Part shown: one piece after another, positions 37,101 to 50,336 of the stretch
How positions within the stretch are numbered: the first letter of the stretch is position 1
Layout: each line of letters starts with the position of its first letter
Origin: Utricularia gibba
Taxonomy: Eukaryota > Streptophyta > Magnoliopsida > Lamiales > Lentibulariaceae
Direction: 5' to 3'
Assembly: GCA_002189035.1 (NCBI GenBank)
Contig: NEEC01000199.1
Span: 1 to 64,000 of the forward strand
DNA length: 64,000 bases
Translations under genes and position numbers: made by a program
Notes under the pieces: model-generated
Database searches by the model: none
What the model saw: the letters and a program-made list of their open reading frames with translations, nothing else
What the model was told of the DNA's origin: nothing

Positions 37101-40100
37101 TCGAATTATCGCCTTATCTTAGCCTTCAGATGTGCCACAAATTGGCCACCACGTTCGCGACGATGCGACTCGGAACACGAGAATCGACGCGATTGTGATT
37201 TTCGGCTTGCAAAACATCTGTTTTATTGGTGACGTGAAGTATGGGTTTTCGAGGCGATCTCTGAACAAGCTCTGGGTGTGTCCCTACCCGCAGCCTCATG
37301 GTGGCCTCGCACACCGTTCGGCATCTCGTCGATATCTGAAGATCGTGATGAGTCACGCTGCGCCCGGCATACCGTTTCGAACCCCTTTCCGTGCCGGTCA
37401 GCTTCCGTGTTGAAAGCTTCTTCGTCCGAGGATGCATCAGAGCTCGAATTATCGCCTTATATTAGCCTTCAGATGTGCCACAAATTGGCCACCACGTTCG
37501 CGACGATGCGACTCGGAACACGAGAATCGACGCGATTGTGATTTTCGCCTTGCAAAACATCTGCGTTTTATTTTGACGTGAAGTATGGGTTTTCGAGGCG
37601 ATCTCTGAACAAGCTCTGGGTGTGTCCTACCCGCAGCCTCATGGTGGCCTCGCACACCGTTCGGCATTTCGTCGATATCTTGAAAAGATGAGTCACGCTG
37701 CGCCGGCATACCGTTTCGAACCCCTTTCCGTCCGGTCAGCTTCCGTGTTGAAAGCATCTTCGTCCGAGGATGCATCAGAGCTCGAATTATCGCCTTATAT
37801 TAGCCTTCAGATGTGCCACAAATTGGCCACCACGTTCGCGACGATGCGACTCGGAACACGAGAATCGACGCGATTGTGATTTTCGCCTTGCAAAACATCT
37901 GCGTTTTATTGGTGACGTGAAGTATGGGTTTTCGAGGCGATCTCTGAACAAGCTCTGGGTGTGTCCCTACCCGCAGCCTCATGGTGGCCTCGCACACCGT
38001 TCGGCATTCTCGTCATATCTGAAGTCAAGATGAGTCACGCTGCGCCCGGCATACCGTTTCGAACCCTTTCCGGCCGTCAGCTTCCGTGTTGAAAGCTTCT
38101 TCGTCCGAGGATGCATCAGAGCTCGAATTATCGCCTTATATTAGCCTTCAGATGTGCCACAAATTGGCCACCACGTTCGCGACGATGCGACTCGGAACAC
38201 GAGAATCGACGCGATTGTGATTTTCGGCTTGCAAAAGATCTGCGTTTTATTGGATGACGTGAAGTATGGGTTTTCGATGCGATCTCTGAACAAGCTCTGG
38301 GTGTGTCCCTACCCGCAGCCTCATGGTGGCCTCGCACACCGTTCGGTATTCGCGATATCCTGAAAACCGTGATGAGTCACGCTGCGCCGGCATACCGTTT
38401 CGAACCCCTTTCCGTGCCGGTCAGCTTCCGTGTTGAAAGCATCTTCGTCCGAGGATGCATCAGAGCTCGAATTATCGCCTTATATTAGCCTTCAGATGTG
38501 CCACAAATTGGCCACCACGTTCGCGACGATGAGACTCGGAACACGAGAATCGACGCGATTGTGATTTTCGGCTTGCAAAAAGATCTGCGTTTTATTGGAT
38601 GACGTGAAGTATGGGTTTTCGATGCGATCTCTGAACAAGCTCTGGGTGTGTCCCTACCCGCAGCCTCATGGTGGCCTCGCACACGTTCGGCATCTCGTCG
38701 ATATCTTGAAGATCAAGATGAGTCACGCTGCGCCCGGCATACCGTTTCGAACCCCTTTCCGTGCCGGTCAGCTTCCGTGTTGAAAGCATCTTCGTCCGGG
38801 ATGCATCAGAGCTCGAATTATCGCCTTATATTAGCCTTCAGATGTGCCACAAATTGGCCACCACGTTCGCGACGATGCGTTTCGGAACACGAGAATCGAC
38901 GCGATTGTGATTTTCGCTTGCAAAAGATCTGCGTTTTATTGGATGACGTGAAGTATGGGTTTTCGAGCGATCTCTGAACAAGCTCTGGGTGTGTCCCTAC
39001 CCGCAGCCTCATGGTGGCCTCGCACACCGTTCGGTATTTCGGCGATATCTGAAAACCGTGATGAGTCACGCTGCGCCGGCATACCGTTTCGAACCCCTTT
39101 CCGTGCCGGTCAGCTTCCGTGTTGAAAGCATCTTCGTCCGAGGATGCATCAGAGCTCGAATTATCGCCTTATATTAGCCTTCAGATGTGCCACAAATTGG
39201 CCACCACGTTCGCGACGATGCGACTCGGAACACGAGAATCGACGCGATTGTGATTTTCGCCTTGCAAAACATCTGCGTTTTATTGGGTGACGTGAAGTAT
39301 GGGTTTTCGAGGCGATCTCTGAACAAGCTCTAGGTGTGTTCCTACCCGCAGCCTCATGGTGGCCTCGCACACCGTTCGGCATCTCGTCGATATCTTGAAG
39401 ATCAAGATGAGTCACGCTGCGCCCGGCATACCGTTTCGAACCCGTTCCGTGCGGTCAGCTTCCGTGTTGAAAGCATCTTCGTCCGAGGATGCATCAGAGC
39501 TCGAATTATCGCCTTATATTAGCCTTCAGATGTGCCACAAATTGGCCACCACGTTCGCGACGATGCGACTCGGAACACGAGAATCGACGCGATTGTGATT
39601 TTCGCTTGCAAAATCTGCGTTTTATTGGGTGACGTGAAGTATGGGTTTTCGAGGCGATCTCTGAACAAGCTCTGGGTGTGTCCTACCCGCAGCCTCATGG
39701 TGGCCTCGCACACCGTTCGGCATCTCGTCGATATCTTGAAGATCAAGATGAGTCACGCTGCGCCCGGCATACCGTTTCGAACCCCTTTCCGTGCCGGTCA
39801 GCTTCCGTGTTGAAAGCTTCTTCGTCCGAGGATGCATCAGAGCTCGAATTATCGCCTTATATTAGCCTTCAGATGTGCCACAAATTGGCCACCACGTTCG
39901 CGATGAGTTTCGGAACACGAGAATCGACGCGATTGTGATTTTCGGCTTGCAAAAGATCTGCGTTTTATTGGATGACGTGAAGTATGGGTTTTCGAGGCGA
40001 TCTCTGAACAAGCTCTGGTGTGTCCTACCCGCAGCCTCATGGTGGCCTCGCACACCGTTCGGTATTCGGCGATATCTTGAAATGATGAGTCACGCTGCGC

Positions 40101-40510
40101 CCGGCATACCGTTTCGAACCCCTTTCCGTGCCGGTCAGCTTCCGTGTTGAAAGCATCTTCGTCCGAGGATGCATCAGAGCTCGAATTATCGCCTTATATT
40201 AGCCTTCAGATGTGCCACAAATTGGCCACCACGTTCGCGACGATGCGACTCGGAACACGAGAATCGACGCGATTGTGATTTTCGCTTGCAAAACATCTGC
40301 GTTTTATTGGGTGACGTGAAGTATGGGTTTTCGAGGCGATCTCTGAACAAGCTCTGGTGTTCCTACCCGCAGCCTCATGGTGGCCTCGCACACCGTTCGG
40401 CATCTCGTCGATATCTTGAAGATCAAGATGAGTCACGCTGCGCCCGGCATACCGTTTCGAACCCGTTCCGTGCCGGTCAGCTTCCGTGTTGAAAGCATCT
40501 TCGTCCGAGG
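28136..40510. repeat. Transitional right-domain block, monomers 83-118
   Basis: Most copies have GGCATCTCGTCGATATC with ATCAAGATGAGTC. A minority (near 30,440, 31,131, 32,511, 33,885, 36,286, 38,346, 39,034 and 40,061) have the GGTATTTCGGCGATATC form. AAGCTTC and AAGCATC copies are mixed, the first AAGCATC being in the monomer that ends at 28,828. No fixed higher-order period is evident before about 38 kb. Confidence 0.65.
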
Positions 40511-43239
40511 ATGCATCAGAGCTCGAATTATCGCCTTATTTAGCCTTCAGATGTGCCACAAATTGGCCACCACGTTCGCGACGATGCGACTCGGAACACG
40601 AGAATCGACGCGATTGTGATTTTCGGCTTGCAAAAATCTGCGTTTTATTGGATGACGTGAAGTATGGGTTTTCGAGGCGATCTCTGAACAAGCTCTGGTG
40701 TGTCCCTACCCGCAGCCTCATGGTGGCCTCGCACACCGTTCGGTATTTCGATATCCTGAAAGTGATGAGTCACGCTGCGCCCATACCGTTTCGAACCCCT
40801 TTCCGTGCCGGTCAGCTTCCGTGTTGAAAGCATCTTCGTCCGAGGATGCATCAGAGCTCGAATTATCGCCTTATATTAGCCTTCAGATGTGCCACAAATT
40901 GGCCACCACGTTCGCGACGATGCGACTCGGAACACGAGAATCGACGCGATTGTGATTTTCGCCTTGCAAAACATCTGCGTTTTATTGGGTGACGTGAAGT
41001 ATGGGTTTTCGAGGCGATCTCTGAACAAGCTCTGGTGTGTTCCTACCCAGCCTCATGGTGGCCTCGCACACCGTTCGGCATTTCGTCGATATCTTGAAGA
41101 TCAGATGAGTCACGCTGCGCCGGCATACCGTTTCGAACCCCTTTCCGTGCCGGTCAGCTTCCGTGTTGAAAGCATCTTCGTCCGAGGATGCATCAGAGCT
41201 CGAATTATCGCCTTATATTAGCCTTCAGATGTGCCACAAATTGGCCACCACGTTCGCGACGATGAGTTTCGGAACACGAGAATCGACGCGATTGTGATTT
41301 TCGGCTTGCAAAAGATCTGCGTTTTATTGGATGACGTGAAGTATGGGTTTTCGAGCGATCTCTGAACAAGCTCTGGGTGTGTCCTACCCGCAGCCTCATG
41401 GTGGCCTCGCACACCGTTCGGTATTCGGCGATATCCTGAAAACCGTGATGAGTCACGCTGCGCCGGCATACCGTTTCGAACCCCTTTCCGTGCCGTCAGC
41501 TTCCGTGTTGAAAGCATCTTCGTCCGAGGATGCATCAGAGCTCGAATTATCGCTTATATTAGCCTTCAGATGTGCCACAAATTGGCCACCACGTTCGCGA
41601 CGATGCGACTCGGAACACGAGAATCGACGCGATTGTGATTTTCGCCTTGCAAAACATCTGCGTTTTATTGGGTGACGTGAAGTATGGGTTTTCGAGGCGA
41701 TCTCTGAACAAGCTCTGGGTGTGTCCCTACCCGCAGCCTCATGGTGGCCTCGCACACCGTTCGGCATCTCGTCGATATCTTGAAGATCAAGATGAGTCAC
41801 GCTGCGCCCGGCATACCGTTTCGAACCCGTTCCGTGCCGGTCAGCTTCCGTGTTGAAAGCATCTTCGTCCGAGGATGCATCAGAGCTCGAATTATCGCCT
41901 TATATTAGCCTTCAGATGTGCCACAAATTGGCCACCACGTTCGCGACGATGCGTTTCGGAACACGAGAATCGACGCGATTGTGATTTTCGCTTGCAAAAG
42001 ATCTGCGTTTTATTGGATGACGTGAAGTATGGGTTTTCGAGCGATCTCTGAACAAGCTCTGGGTGTGTCCCTACCCGCAGCCTCATGGTGGCCTCGCACA
42101 CCGTTCGGTATTTCGGCGATATCCTGAAAACCGTGATGAGTCACGCTGCGCTCGGCATACCGTTTCGAACCCCTTTCCGTGCCGGTCAGCTTCCGTGTTG
42201 AAAGCATCTTCGTCCGAGGATGCATCAGAGCTCGAATTATCGCCTTATATTAGCCTTCAGATGTGCCACAAATTGGCCACCACGTTCGCGACGATGCGAC
42301 TCGGAACACGAGAATCGACGCGATTGTGATTTTCGCCTTGCAAAACATCTGCGTTTTATTGGGTGACGTGAAGTATGGGTTTTCGAGGCGATCTCTGAAC
42401 AAGCTCTGGTGTTCCTACCCGCAGCCTCATGGTGGCCTCGCACACCGTTCGGCATCTCGTCGATATCTTGAAGATCAAGATGAGTCACGCTGCGCCCGGC
42501 ATACCGTTTCGAACCCCTTTCCGTGCCGGTCAGCTTCCGTGTTGAAAGCATCTTCGTCCGAGGATGCATCAGAGCTCGAATTATCGCCTTATATTAGCCT
42601 TCAGATGTGCCACAAATTGGCCACCACGTTCGCGACGATGCGGAACGAGAATCGACGCGATTGTGATTTTCGGCTTGCAAAATCTGCGTTTTATTGGATG
42701 ACGTGAAGTATGGGTTTTCGAGCGATCTCTGAACAAGCTCTGGTGTGTCCTACCCGCAGCCTCATGGTGGCCTCGCACACCGTTCGGTATTTCGGCGATA
42801 TCTGAAAACCGTGATGAGTCACGCTGCGCCGGCATACCGTTTCGAACCCTTTCCGTGCCGGTCAGCTTCCGTGTTGAAAGCATCTTCGTCCGAGGATGCA
42901 TCAGAGCTCGAATTATCGCCTTATATTAGCCTTCAGATGTGCCACAAATTGGCCACCACGTTCGCGACGATGCGACTCGGAACACGAGAATCGACGCGAT
43001 TGTGATTTTCGCTTGCAAAACATCTGCGTTTTATTGGTGACGTGAAGTATGGGTTTTCGAGGCGATCTCTGAACAAGCTCTGGGTGTGTCCCTACCCGCA
43101 GCCTCATGGTGGCCTCGCACACCGTTCGGCATCTCGTCGATATCTTGAAGATCAAGATGAGTCACGCTGCGCCGGCATACCGTTTCGAACCCCTTTCCGT
43201 GCCGGTCAGCTTCCGTGTTGAAAGCATCTTCGTCCGAGG

Positions 43240-43523
43240 ATGCATCAGAGCTCGAATTATCGCTTATATTAGCCTTCAGATGTGCCACAAATTGGCCACC
43301 ACGTTCGCGACGATGCGTCTCGACAACGCGATTTGAACAAGCCGAGGCGATCTCTGAACAAGCTCTGGGTGTGTCCTACCCGCAGCCTCATGGTGGCCTC
43401 GCACACCGTTCGGCATCTTCGATATCTTGAAGATCAAGATGAGTCACGCTGCGCCCGGCATACCGTTTCGAAGCCCGTTTCCGTGCCGGTCAGCTTCCGT
43501 GTTGAAAGCTTCTTCGTCCGAGG
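43240..43523. repeat. Rearranged monomer 127 (284 bp)
   Basis: Between GACGATGCG (about 43,316) and GAGGCGATCTCTG (about 43,345) the normal stretch, roughly 85-90 bp long, is replaced by about 27 bp reading TCTCGACAACGCGATTTGAA then CAAGCC. Part of this filler (TTGAACAAGC) resembles the CTGAACAAGC block of the same monomer. The copy sits at a phase break of the dimer pattern. Confidence 0.8.
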
Positions 43524-46265
43524 ATGCATCAGAGCTCGAATTATCGCCTTATATTAGCCTTCAGATGTGCCACAAATTGGCCACCACGTTCGCGACGATG
43601 AGTTTCGGAACACGAGAATCGACGCGATTGTGATTTTCGGCTTGCAAAAGATCTGCGTTTTATTGGATGACGTGAAGTATGGGTTTTCGATGCGATCTCT
43701 GAACAAGCTCTGGGTGTGTCCCTACCCGCAGCCTCATGGTGGCCTCGCACACCGTTCGGTATTTCGGCGATATCTGAAAACCGTGATGAGTCACGCTGCG
43801 CCGGCATACCGTTTCGAACCCCTTTCCGTGCCGGTCAGCTTCCGTGTTGAAAGCATCTTCGTCCGAGGATGCATCAGAGCTCGAATTATCGCCTTATATT
43901 AGCCTTCAGATGTGCCACAAATTGGCCACCACGTTCGCGACGATGCGACTCGGAACACGAGAATCGACGCGATTGTGATTTTCGCCTTGCAAAACATCTG
44001 CGTTTTATTGGTGACGTGAAGTATGGGTTTTCGAGGCGATCTCTGAACAAGCTCTAGGTGTGTTCCTACCCGCAGCCTCATGGTGGCCTCGCACACCGTT
44101 CGGCATTCGTCGATATCTTGAAATCAAGATGAGTCACGCTGCGCCCGGCATACCGTTTCGAACCCCTTCCGTGCCGGTCAGCTTCCGTGTTGAAAGCATC
44201 TTCGTCCGAGGATGCATCAGAGCTCGAATTATCGCCTTATATTAGCCTTCAGATGTGCCACAAATTGGCCACCACGTTCGCGACGATGCGACTCGGAACA
44301 CGAGAATCGACGCGATTGTGATTTTCGCCTTGCAAAACATCTGCGTTTTATTGGGTGACGTGAAGTATGGGTTTTCGAGGCGATCTCTGAACAAGCTCTG
44401 GTGTGTTCCTACCCGCAGCCTCATGGTGGCCTCGCACACCGTTCGGTATTTCGGCGATATCTGAAAATGATGAGTCACGCTGCGCCGGCATCCGTTTCGA
44501 ACCCCTTTCCGTGCCGGTCAGCTTCCGTGTTGAAAGCATCTTCGTCCGAGGATGCATCAGAGCTCGAATTATCGCCTTATATTAGCCTTCAGATGTGCCA
44601 CAAATTGGCCACCACGTTCGCGACGATGCGACTCGGAACACGAAATCGACGCGATTGTGATTTTCGGCTTGCAAAACATCTGCGTTTTATTGGATGACGT
44701 GAAGTATGGGTTTTCGAGCGATCTCTGAACAAGCTCTGGGTGTGTCCCTACCCGCAGCCTCATGGTGGCCTCGCACACCGTTCGGCATCTCGTCGATATC
44801 TTGAAGATCAAGATGAGTCACGCTGCGCCGGCATACCGTTTCGAACCCGTTCCGTGCCGGTCAGCTTCCGTGTTGAAAGCTTCTTCGTCCGAGGATGCAT
44901 CAGAGCTCGAATTATCGCCTTATCTTAGCCTTCAGATGTGCCACAAATTGGCCACCACGTTCGCGACGATGCGTTTCGGAACACGAGAATCGACGCGATT
45001 GTGATTTTCGCTTGCAAAATCTGCGTTTTATTGGATGACGTGAAGTATGGGTTTTCGAGGCGATCTCTGAACAAGCTCTGGGTGTGTCCCTACCCGCAGC
45101 CTCATGGTGGCCTCGCACACCGTTCGGTATTTCGGCGATATCCTGAAATCGTGATGAGTCACGCTGCGCCGGCATACCGTTTCGAACCCCTTTCCGTGCC
45201 GGTCAGCTTCCGTGTTGAAAGCATCTTCGTCCGAGGATGCATCAGAGCTCGAATTATCGCCTTATATTAGCCTTCAGATGTGCCACAAATTGGCCACCAC
45301 GTTCGCGACGATGCGACTCGGAACACGAGAATCGACGCGATTGTGATTTTCGCCTTGCAAAACATCTGCGTTTTATTGGGTGACGTGAAGTATGGGTTTT
45401 CGAGGCGATCTCTGAACAAGCTCTAGGTGTGTTCCTACCCGCAGCCTCATGGTGGCCTCGCACACCGTTCGGCATCTCGTCGATATCTTGAAATCATGAT
45501 GAGTCACGCTGCGCCGCATACCGTTTCGAACCCGTTCCGTGCCGGTCAGCTTCCGTGTTGAAAGCATCTTCGTCCGAGGATGCATCAGAGCTCGAATTAT
45601 CGCCTTATATTAGCCTTCAGATGTGCCACAAATTGGCCACCACGTTCGCGACGATGAGTTTCGGAACACGAGAATCGACGCGATTGTGATTTTCGCTTGC
45701 AAAAGATCTGCGTTTTATTGGATGACGTGAAGTATGGGTTTTCGAGCGATCTCTGAACAAGCTCTGGGTGTGTCCCTACCCGCAGCCTCATGGTGGCCTC
45801 GCACACCGTTCGGTATTTCGGCGATATCTGAAAACCGTGATGAGTCACGCTGCGCCGGCATACCGTTTCGAACCCCTTTCCGTGCCGGTCAGCTTCCGTG
45901 TTGAAAGCATCTTCGTCCGAGGATGCATCAGAGCTCGAATTATCGCCTTATATTAGCCTTCAGATGTGCCACAAATTGGCCACCACGTTCGCGACGATGC
46001 GACTCGGAACACGAGAATCGACGCGATTGTGATTTTCGGCTTGCAAAATCTGCGTTTTATTGGGTGACGTGAAGTATGGGTTTTCGAGGCGATCTCTGAA
46101 CAAGCTCTGGGTGTGTCCCTACCCGCAGCCTCATGGTGGCCTCGCACACCGTTCGGCATCTCGTCGATATCTGAAGATCAAGATGAGTCACGCTGCGCCC
46201 GGCATACCGTTTCGAACCCGTTCCGTGCCGGTCAGCTTCCGTGTTGAAAGCTTCTTCGTCCGAGG

Positions 46266-46580
46266 ATGCATCAGAGCTCGAATTATCGCCTTATATAGCC
46301 TTCAGATGTGCCACAAATTGGCCACCACGTTCGCGACGATGACGGAACACGAGAATCGCGATTGTGATTTTCGCTTGCAAAAGATCTGCGTTTTATTGAC
46401 CGATGCAAAAGACCTCTAACAAGCTCTGTGTGTCCCTACCCGCAGCCTCATGGTGGCCTCGCACACCGTTCGGCATCTCGTCGATATCTTGAAATCAAGA
46501 TGAGTCACGCTGCGCCGGCATACCGTTTCGAACCCTTCCGTGCCGGTCAGCTTCCGTGTTGAAAGCTTCTTCGTCCGAGG
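46266..46580. repeat. Rearranged monomer 136 (315 bp)
   Basis: After GCGTTTTATTG the usual GATGACGTGAAGTATGGG and GGCGATCTC are replaced at 46,399-46,417 by ACCGATGCAAAAGACCTC. Small losses also occur at 46,341-46,360 (GATGACGGAAC, GAATCGCGATTG). Like the rearranged copy at 43,240, it lies where the dimer alternation slips by one monomer. Confidence 0.8.
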
Positions 46581-49500
46581 ATGCATCAGAGCTCGAATTA
46601 TCGCCTTATATTAGCCTTCAGATGTGCCACAAATTGGCCACCACGTTCGCGACGATGCGACTCGGAACACGAGAATCGACGCGATTGTGATTTTCGGCTT
46701 GCAAAAGATCTGCGTTTTTTTGGATGACGTGAAGTATGGGTTTTCGAGCGATCTCTGAACAAGCTCTGGGTGTGTCCCTACCCGCAGCCTCATGGTGGCC
46801 TCGCACACCGTTCGGTATTTCGGCGATATCCTTGAAAATGATGAGTCACGCTGCGCCCGGCATACCGTTTCGAACCCTTTCCGTGCCGGTCAGCTTCCGT
46901 GTTGAAAGCATCTTCGTCCGAGGATGCATCAGAGCTCGAATTATCGCCTTATATTAGCCTTCAGATGTGCCACAAATTGGCCACCACGTTCGCGACGATG
47001 CGACTCGGAACACGAGAATCGACGCGATTGTGATTTTCGCCTTGCAAAACATCTGCGTTTTATTGGGTGACGTGAAGTATGGGTTTTCGAGGCGATCTCT
47101 GAACAAGCTCTGGTGTGTCCTACCCGCAGCCTCATGGTGGCCTCGCACACCGTTCGGCATCTCGTCGATATCTTGAAGATCAAGATGAGTCACGCTGCGC
47201 CCGGCATACCGTTTCGAAGCCCGTTCCGCCGGTCAGCTTCCGTGTTGAAAGCATCTTCGTCCGAGGATGCATCAGAGCTCGAATTATCGCCTTATATTAG
47301 CCTTCAGATGTGCCACAAATTGGCCACCACGTTCGCGACGATGCGACTCGGAACACGAGAATCGACGCGATTGTGATTTTCGGCTTGCAAAATCTGCGTT
47401 TTATTGGGTGACGTGAAGTATGGGTTTTCGAGGCGATCTCTGAACAAGCTCTGGTGTGTCCCTACCCGCAGCCTCATGGTGGCCTCGCACACCGTTCGGT
47501 ATTTCGGCGATATCCTGAAAACCGTGATGAGTCACGCTGCGCCCGGCATACCGTTTCGAACCCCTTTCCGTGCCGGTCAGCTTCCGTGTTGAAAGCATCT
47601 TCGTCCGAGGATGCATCAGAGCTCGAATTATCGCCTTATATTAGCCTTCAGATGTGCCACAAATTGGCCACCACGTTCGCGACGATGCGTTTCGGAACAC
47701 GAGAATCGACGCGATTGTGATTTTCGGCTTGCAAAAGATCTGCGTTTTATTGGATGACGTGAAGTATGGGTTTTCGAGCGATCTCTGAACAAGCTCTGGT
47801 GTGTCCTACCCGCAGCCTCATGGTGGCCTCGCACACCGTTCGGCATCTCGTCGATATCTTGAAGATCAAGATGAGTCACGCTGCGCCATACCGTTTCGAA
47901 CCCTTTCCGTGCCGGTCAGCTTCCGTGTTGAAAGCTTCTTCGTCCGAGGATGCATCAGAGCTCGAATTATCGCCTTATATTAGCCTTCAGATGTGCCACA
48001 AATTGGCCACCACGTTCGCGACGATGCGACTCGGAACACGAGAATCGACGCGATTGTGATTTTCGCTTGCAAAACATCTGCGTTTTATTGGATGACGTGA
48101 AGTATGGGTTTTCGATGCGATCTCTGAACAAGCTCTGGTGTGTCCTACCCGCAGCCTCATGGTGGCCTCGCACACCGTTCGGTATTTCGGCGATATCTGA
48201 AAGTGATGAGTCACGCTGCGCGGCATACCGTTTCGAACCCCTTTCCGTGCCGGTCAGCTTCCGTGTTGAAAGCATCTTCGTCCGAGGATGCATCAGAGCT
48301 CGAATTATCGCCTTATATTAGCCTTCAGATGTGCCACAAATTGGCCACCACGTTCGCGACGATGCGACTCGGAACACGAGAATCGACGCGATTGTGATTT
48401 TCGCCTTGCAAAACATCTGCGTTTTATTGGGTGACGTGAAGTATGGGTTTTCGAGGCGATCTCTGAACAAGCTCTGGTGTGTTCCCTACCCGCAGCCTCA
48501 TGGTGGCCTCGCACACCGTTCGGCATTCGTCGATATCTTGAAGATCATGATGAGTCACGCTGCGCCCGGCATACCGTTTCGAACCCGTTCCGTGCCGGTC
48601 AGCTTCCGTGTTGAAAGCATCTTCGTCCGAGGATGCATCAGAGCTCGAATTATCGCCTTATATTAGCCTTCAGATGTGCCACAAATTGGCCACCACGTTC
48701 GCGACGATGCGACTCGGAACACGAGAATCGACGCGATTGTGATTTTCGCTTGCAAAACATCTGCGTTTTATTGGATGACGTGAAGTATGGGTTTTCGAGG
48801 CGATCTCTGAACAAGCTCTGGTGTGTCCTACCCGCAGCCTCATGGTGGCCTCGCACACCGTTCGGTATTCGTCGATATCTTGAAAAAGATGAGTCACGCT
48901 GCGCCGGCATCGTTTCGAACCCTTCCGTGCCGGTCAGCTTCCGTGTTGAAAGCATCTTCGTCCGAGGATGCATCAGAGCTCGAATTATCGCCTTATATTA
49001 GCCTTCAGATGTGCCACAAATTGGCCACCACGTTCGCGACGATGCGACTCGGAACACGAGAATCGACGCGATTGTGATTTTCGGCTTGCAAAAGATCTGC
49101 GTTTATTGGTGACGTGAAGTATGGGTTTTCGAGCGATCTCTGAACAAGCTCTGGGTGTGTCCTACCCGCAGCCTCATGGTGGCCTCGCACACCGTTCGGC
49201 ATCTCGTCGATATCTTGAAAATCATGATGAGTCACGCTGCGCCGGCATACCGTTTCGAACCCGTTCCGTGCCGGTCAGCTTCCGTGTTGAAAGCATCTTC
49301 GTCCGAGGATGCATCAGAGCTCGAATTATCGCCTTATATTAGCCTTCAGATGTGCCACAAATTGGCCACCACGTTCGCGACGATGCGACTCGGAACACGA
49401 GAATCGACGCGATTGTGATTTTCGGCTTGCAAAACATCTGCGTTTTATTGGATGACGTGAAGTATGGGTTTTCGAGGCGATCTCTGAACAAGCTCTGGGT

Positions 49501-49972
49501 GTGTCCTACCCGCAGCCTCATGGTGGCCTCGCACACCGTTCGGTATTTCGGCGATATCCTGAATGATGAGTCACGCTGCGCCCGGCATACCGTTTCGAAC
49601 CCTTTCCGTGCCGGTCAGCTTCCGTGTTGAAAGCATCTTCGTCCGAGGATGCATCAGAGCTCGAATTATCGCCTTATATTAGCCTTCAGATGTGCCACAA
49701 ATTGGCCACCACGTTCGCGACGATGCGACGGAACACGAGAATCGACGCGATTGTGATTTTCGCTTGCAAAACATCTGCGTTTTATTGGGTGACGTGAAGT
49801 ATGGGTTTTCGAGGCGATCTCTGAACAAGCTCTGGTGTGTCCTACCCGCAGCCTCATGGTGGCCTCGCACACCGTTCGGCATCTCGTCGATATCTTGAAG
49901 ATCATGATGAGTCACGCTGCGCCGGCATCCGTTTCGAACCCTTTCCGTGCCGGTCAGCTTCCGTGTTGAAAG

Positions 49973-49980
49973 CGTGAAGT
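49973..49980. repeat. Short insertion in monomer 146
   Basis: AAAGCATCTTCG is replaced by AAAGCGTGAAGTCTTCG. The inserted GTGAAGT is the same heptamer that occurs elsewhere in every monomer (GACGTGAAGTATG), so it may be templated filler or an assembly error. Confidence 0.7.
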
Positions 49981-50336
49981 CTTCGTCCGAGGATGCATCA
50001 GAGCTCGAATTATCGCCTTATATAGCCTTCAGATGTGCCACAAATTGGCCACCACGTTCGCGACGATGAGTTTCGGAACACGAGAATCGACGCGATTGTG
50101 ATTTTCGGCTTGCAAAAGATCTGCGTTTTATTGGATGACGTGAAGTATGGGTTTTCGATGCGATCTCTGAACAAGCTCTGGGTGTGTCCTACCCGCAGCC
50201 TCATGGTGGCCTCGCACACCGTTCGGTATTTCGGCGATATCCTGAAAACCGTGATGAGTCACGCTGCGCCCGGCATACCGTTTCGAACCCCTTCCGTGCC
50301 GGTCAGCTTCCGTGTTGAAAGCATCTTCGTCCGAGG

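Larger units (their letters stand above)
40511..50336. repeat. Dimeric HOR, about 686 bp, monomers 119-147
   Basis: The segment following CACACCGTTCG alternates almost strictly between GGTATTTCGGCGATATC and GGCATCTCGTCGATATC in consecutive monomers. The first form is seen near 40,742, 41,420, 42,107, 42,788, 43,758, 44,453, 45,127, 45,812, 46,814, 47,499, 48,182, 48,866, 49,543 and 50,226; the second lies between. Two like monomers adjoin only at 43.1-43.4 kb and 46.16-46.47 kb. In each case the second of the pair is a rearranged, shortened monomer. Confidence 0.75.
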
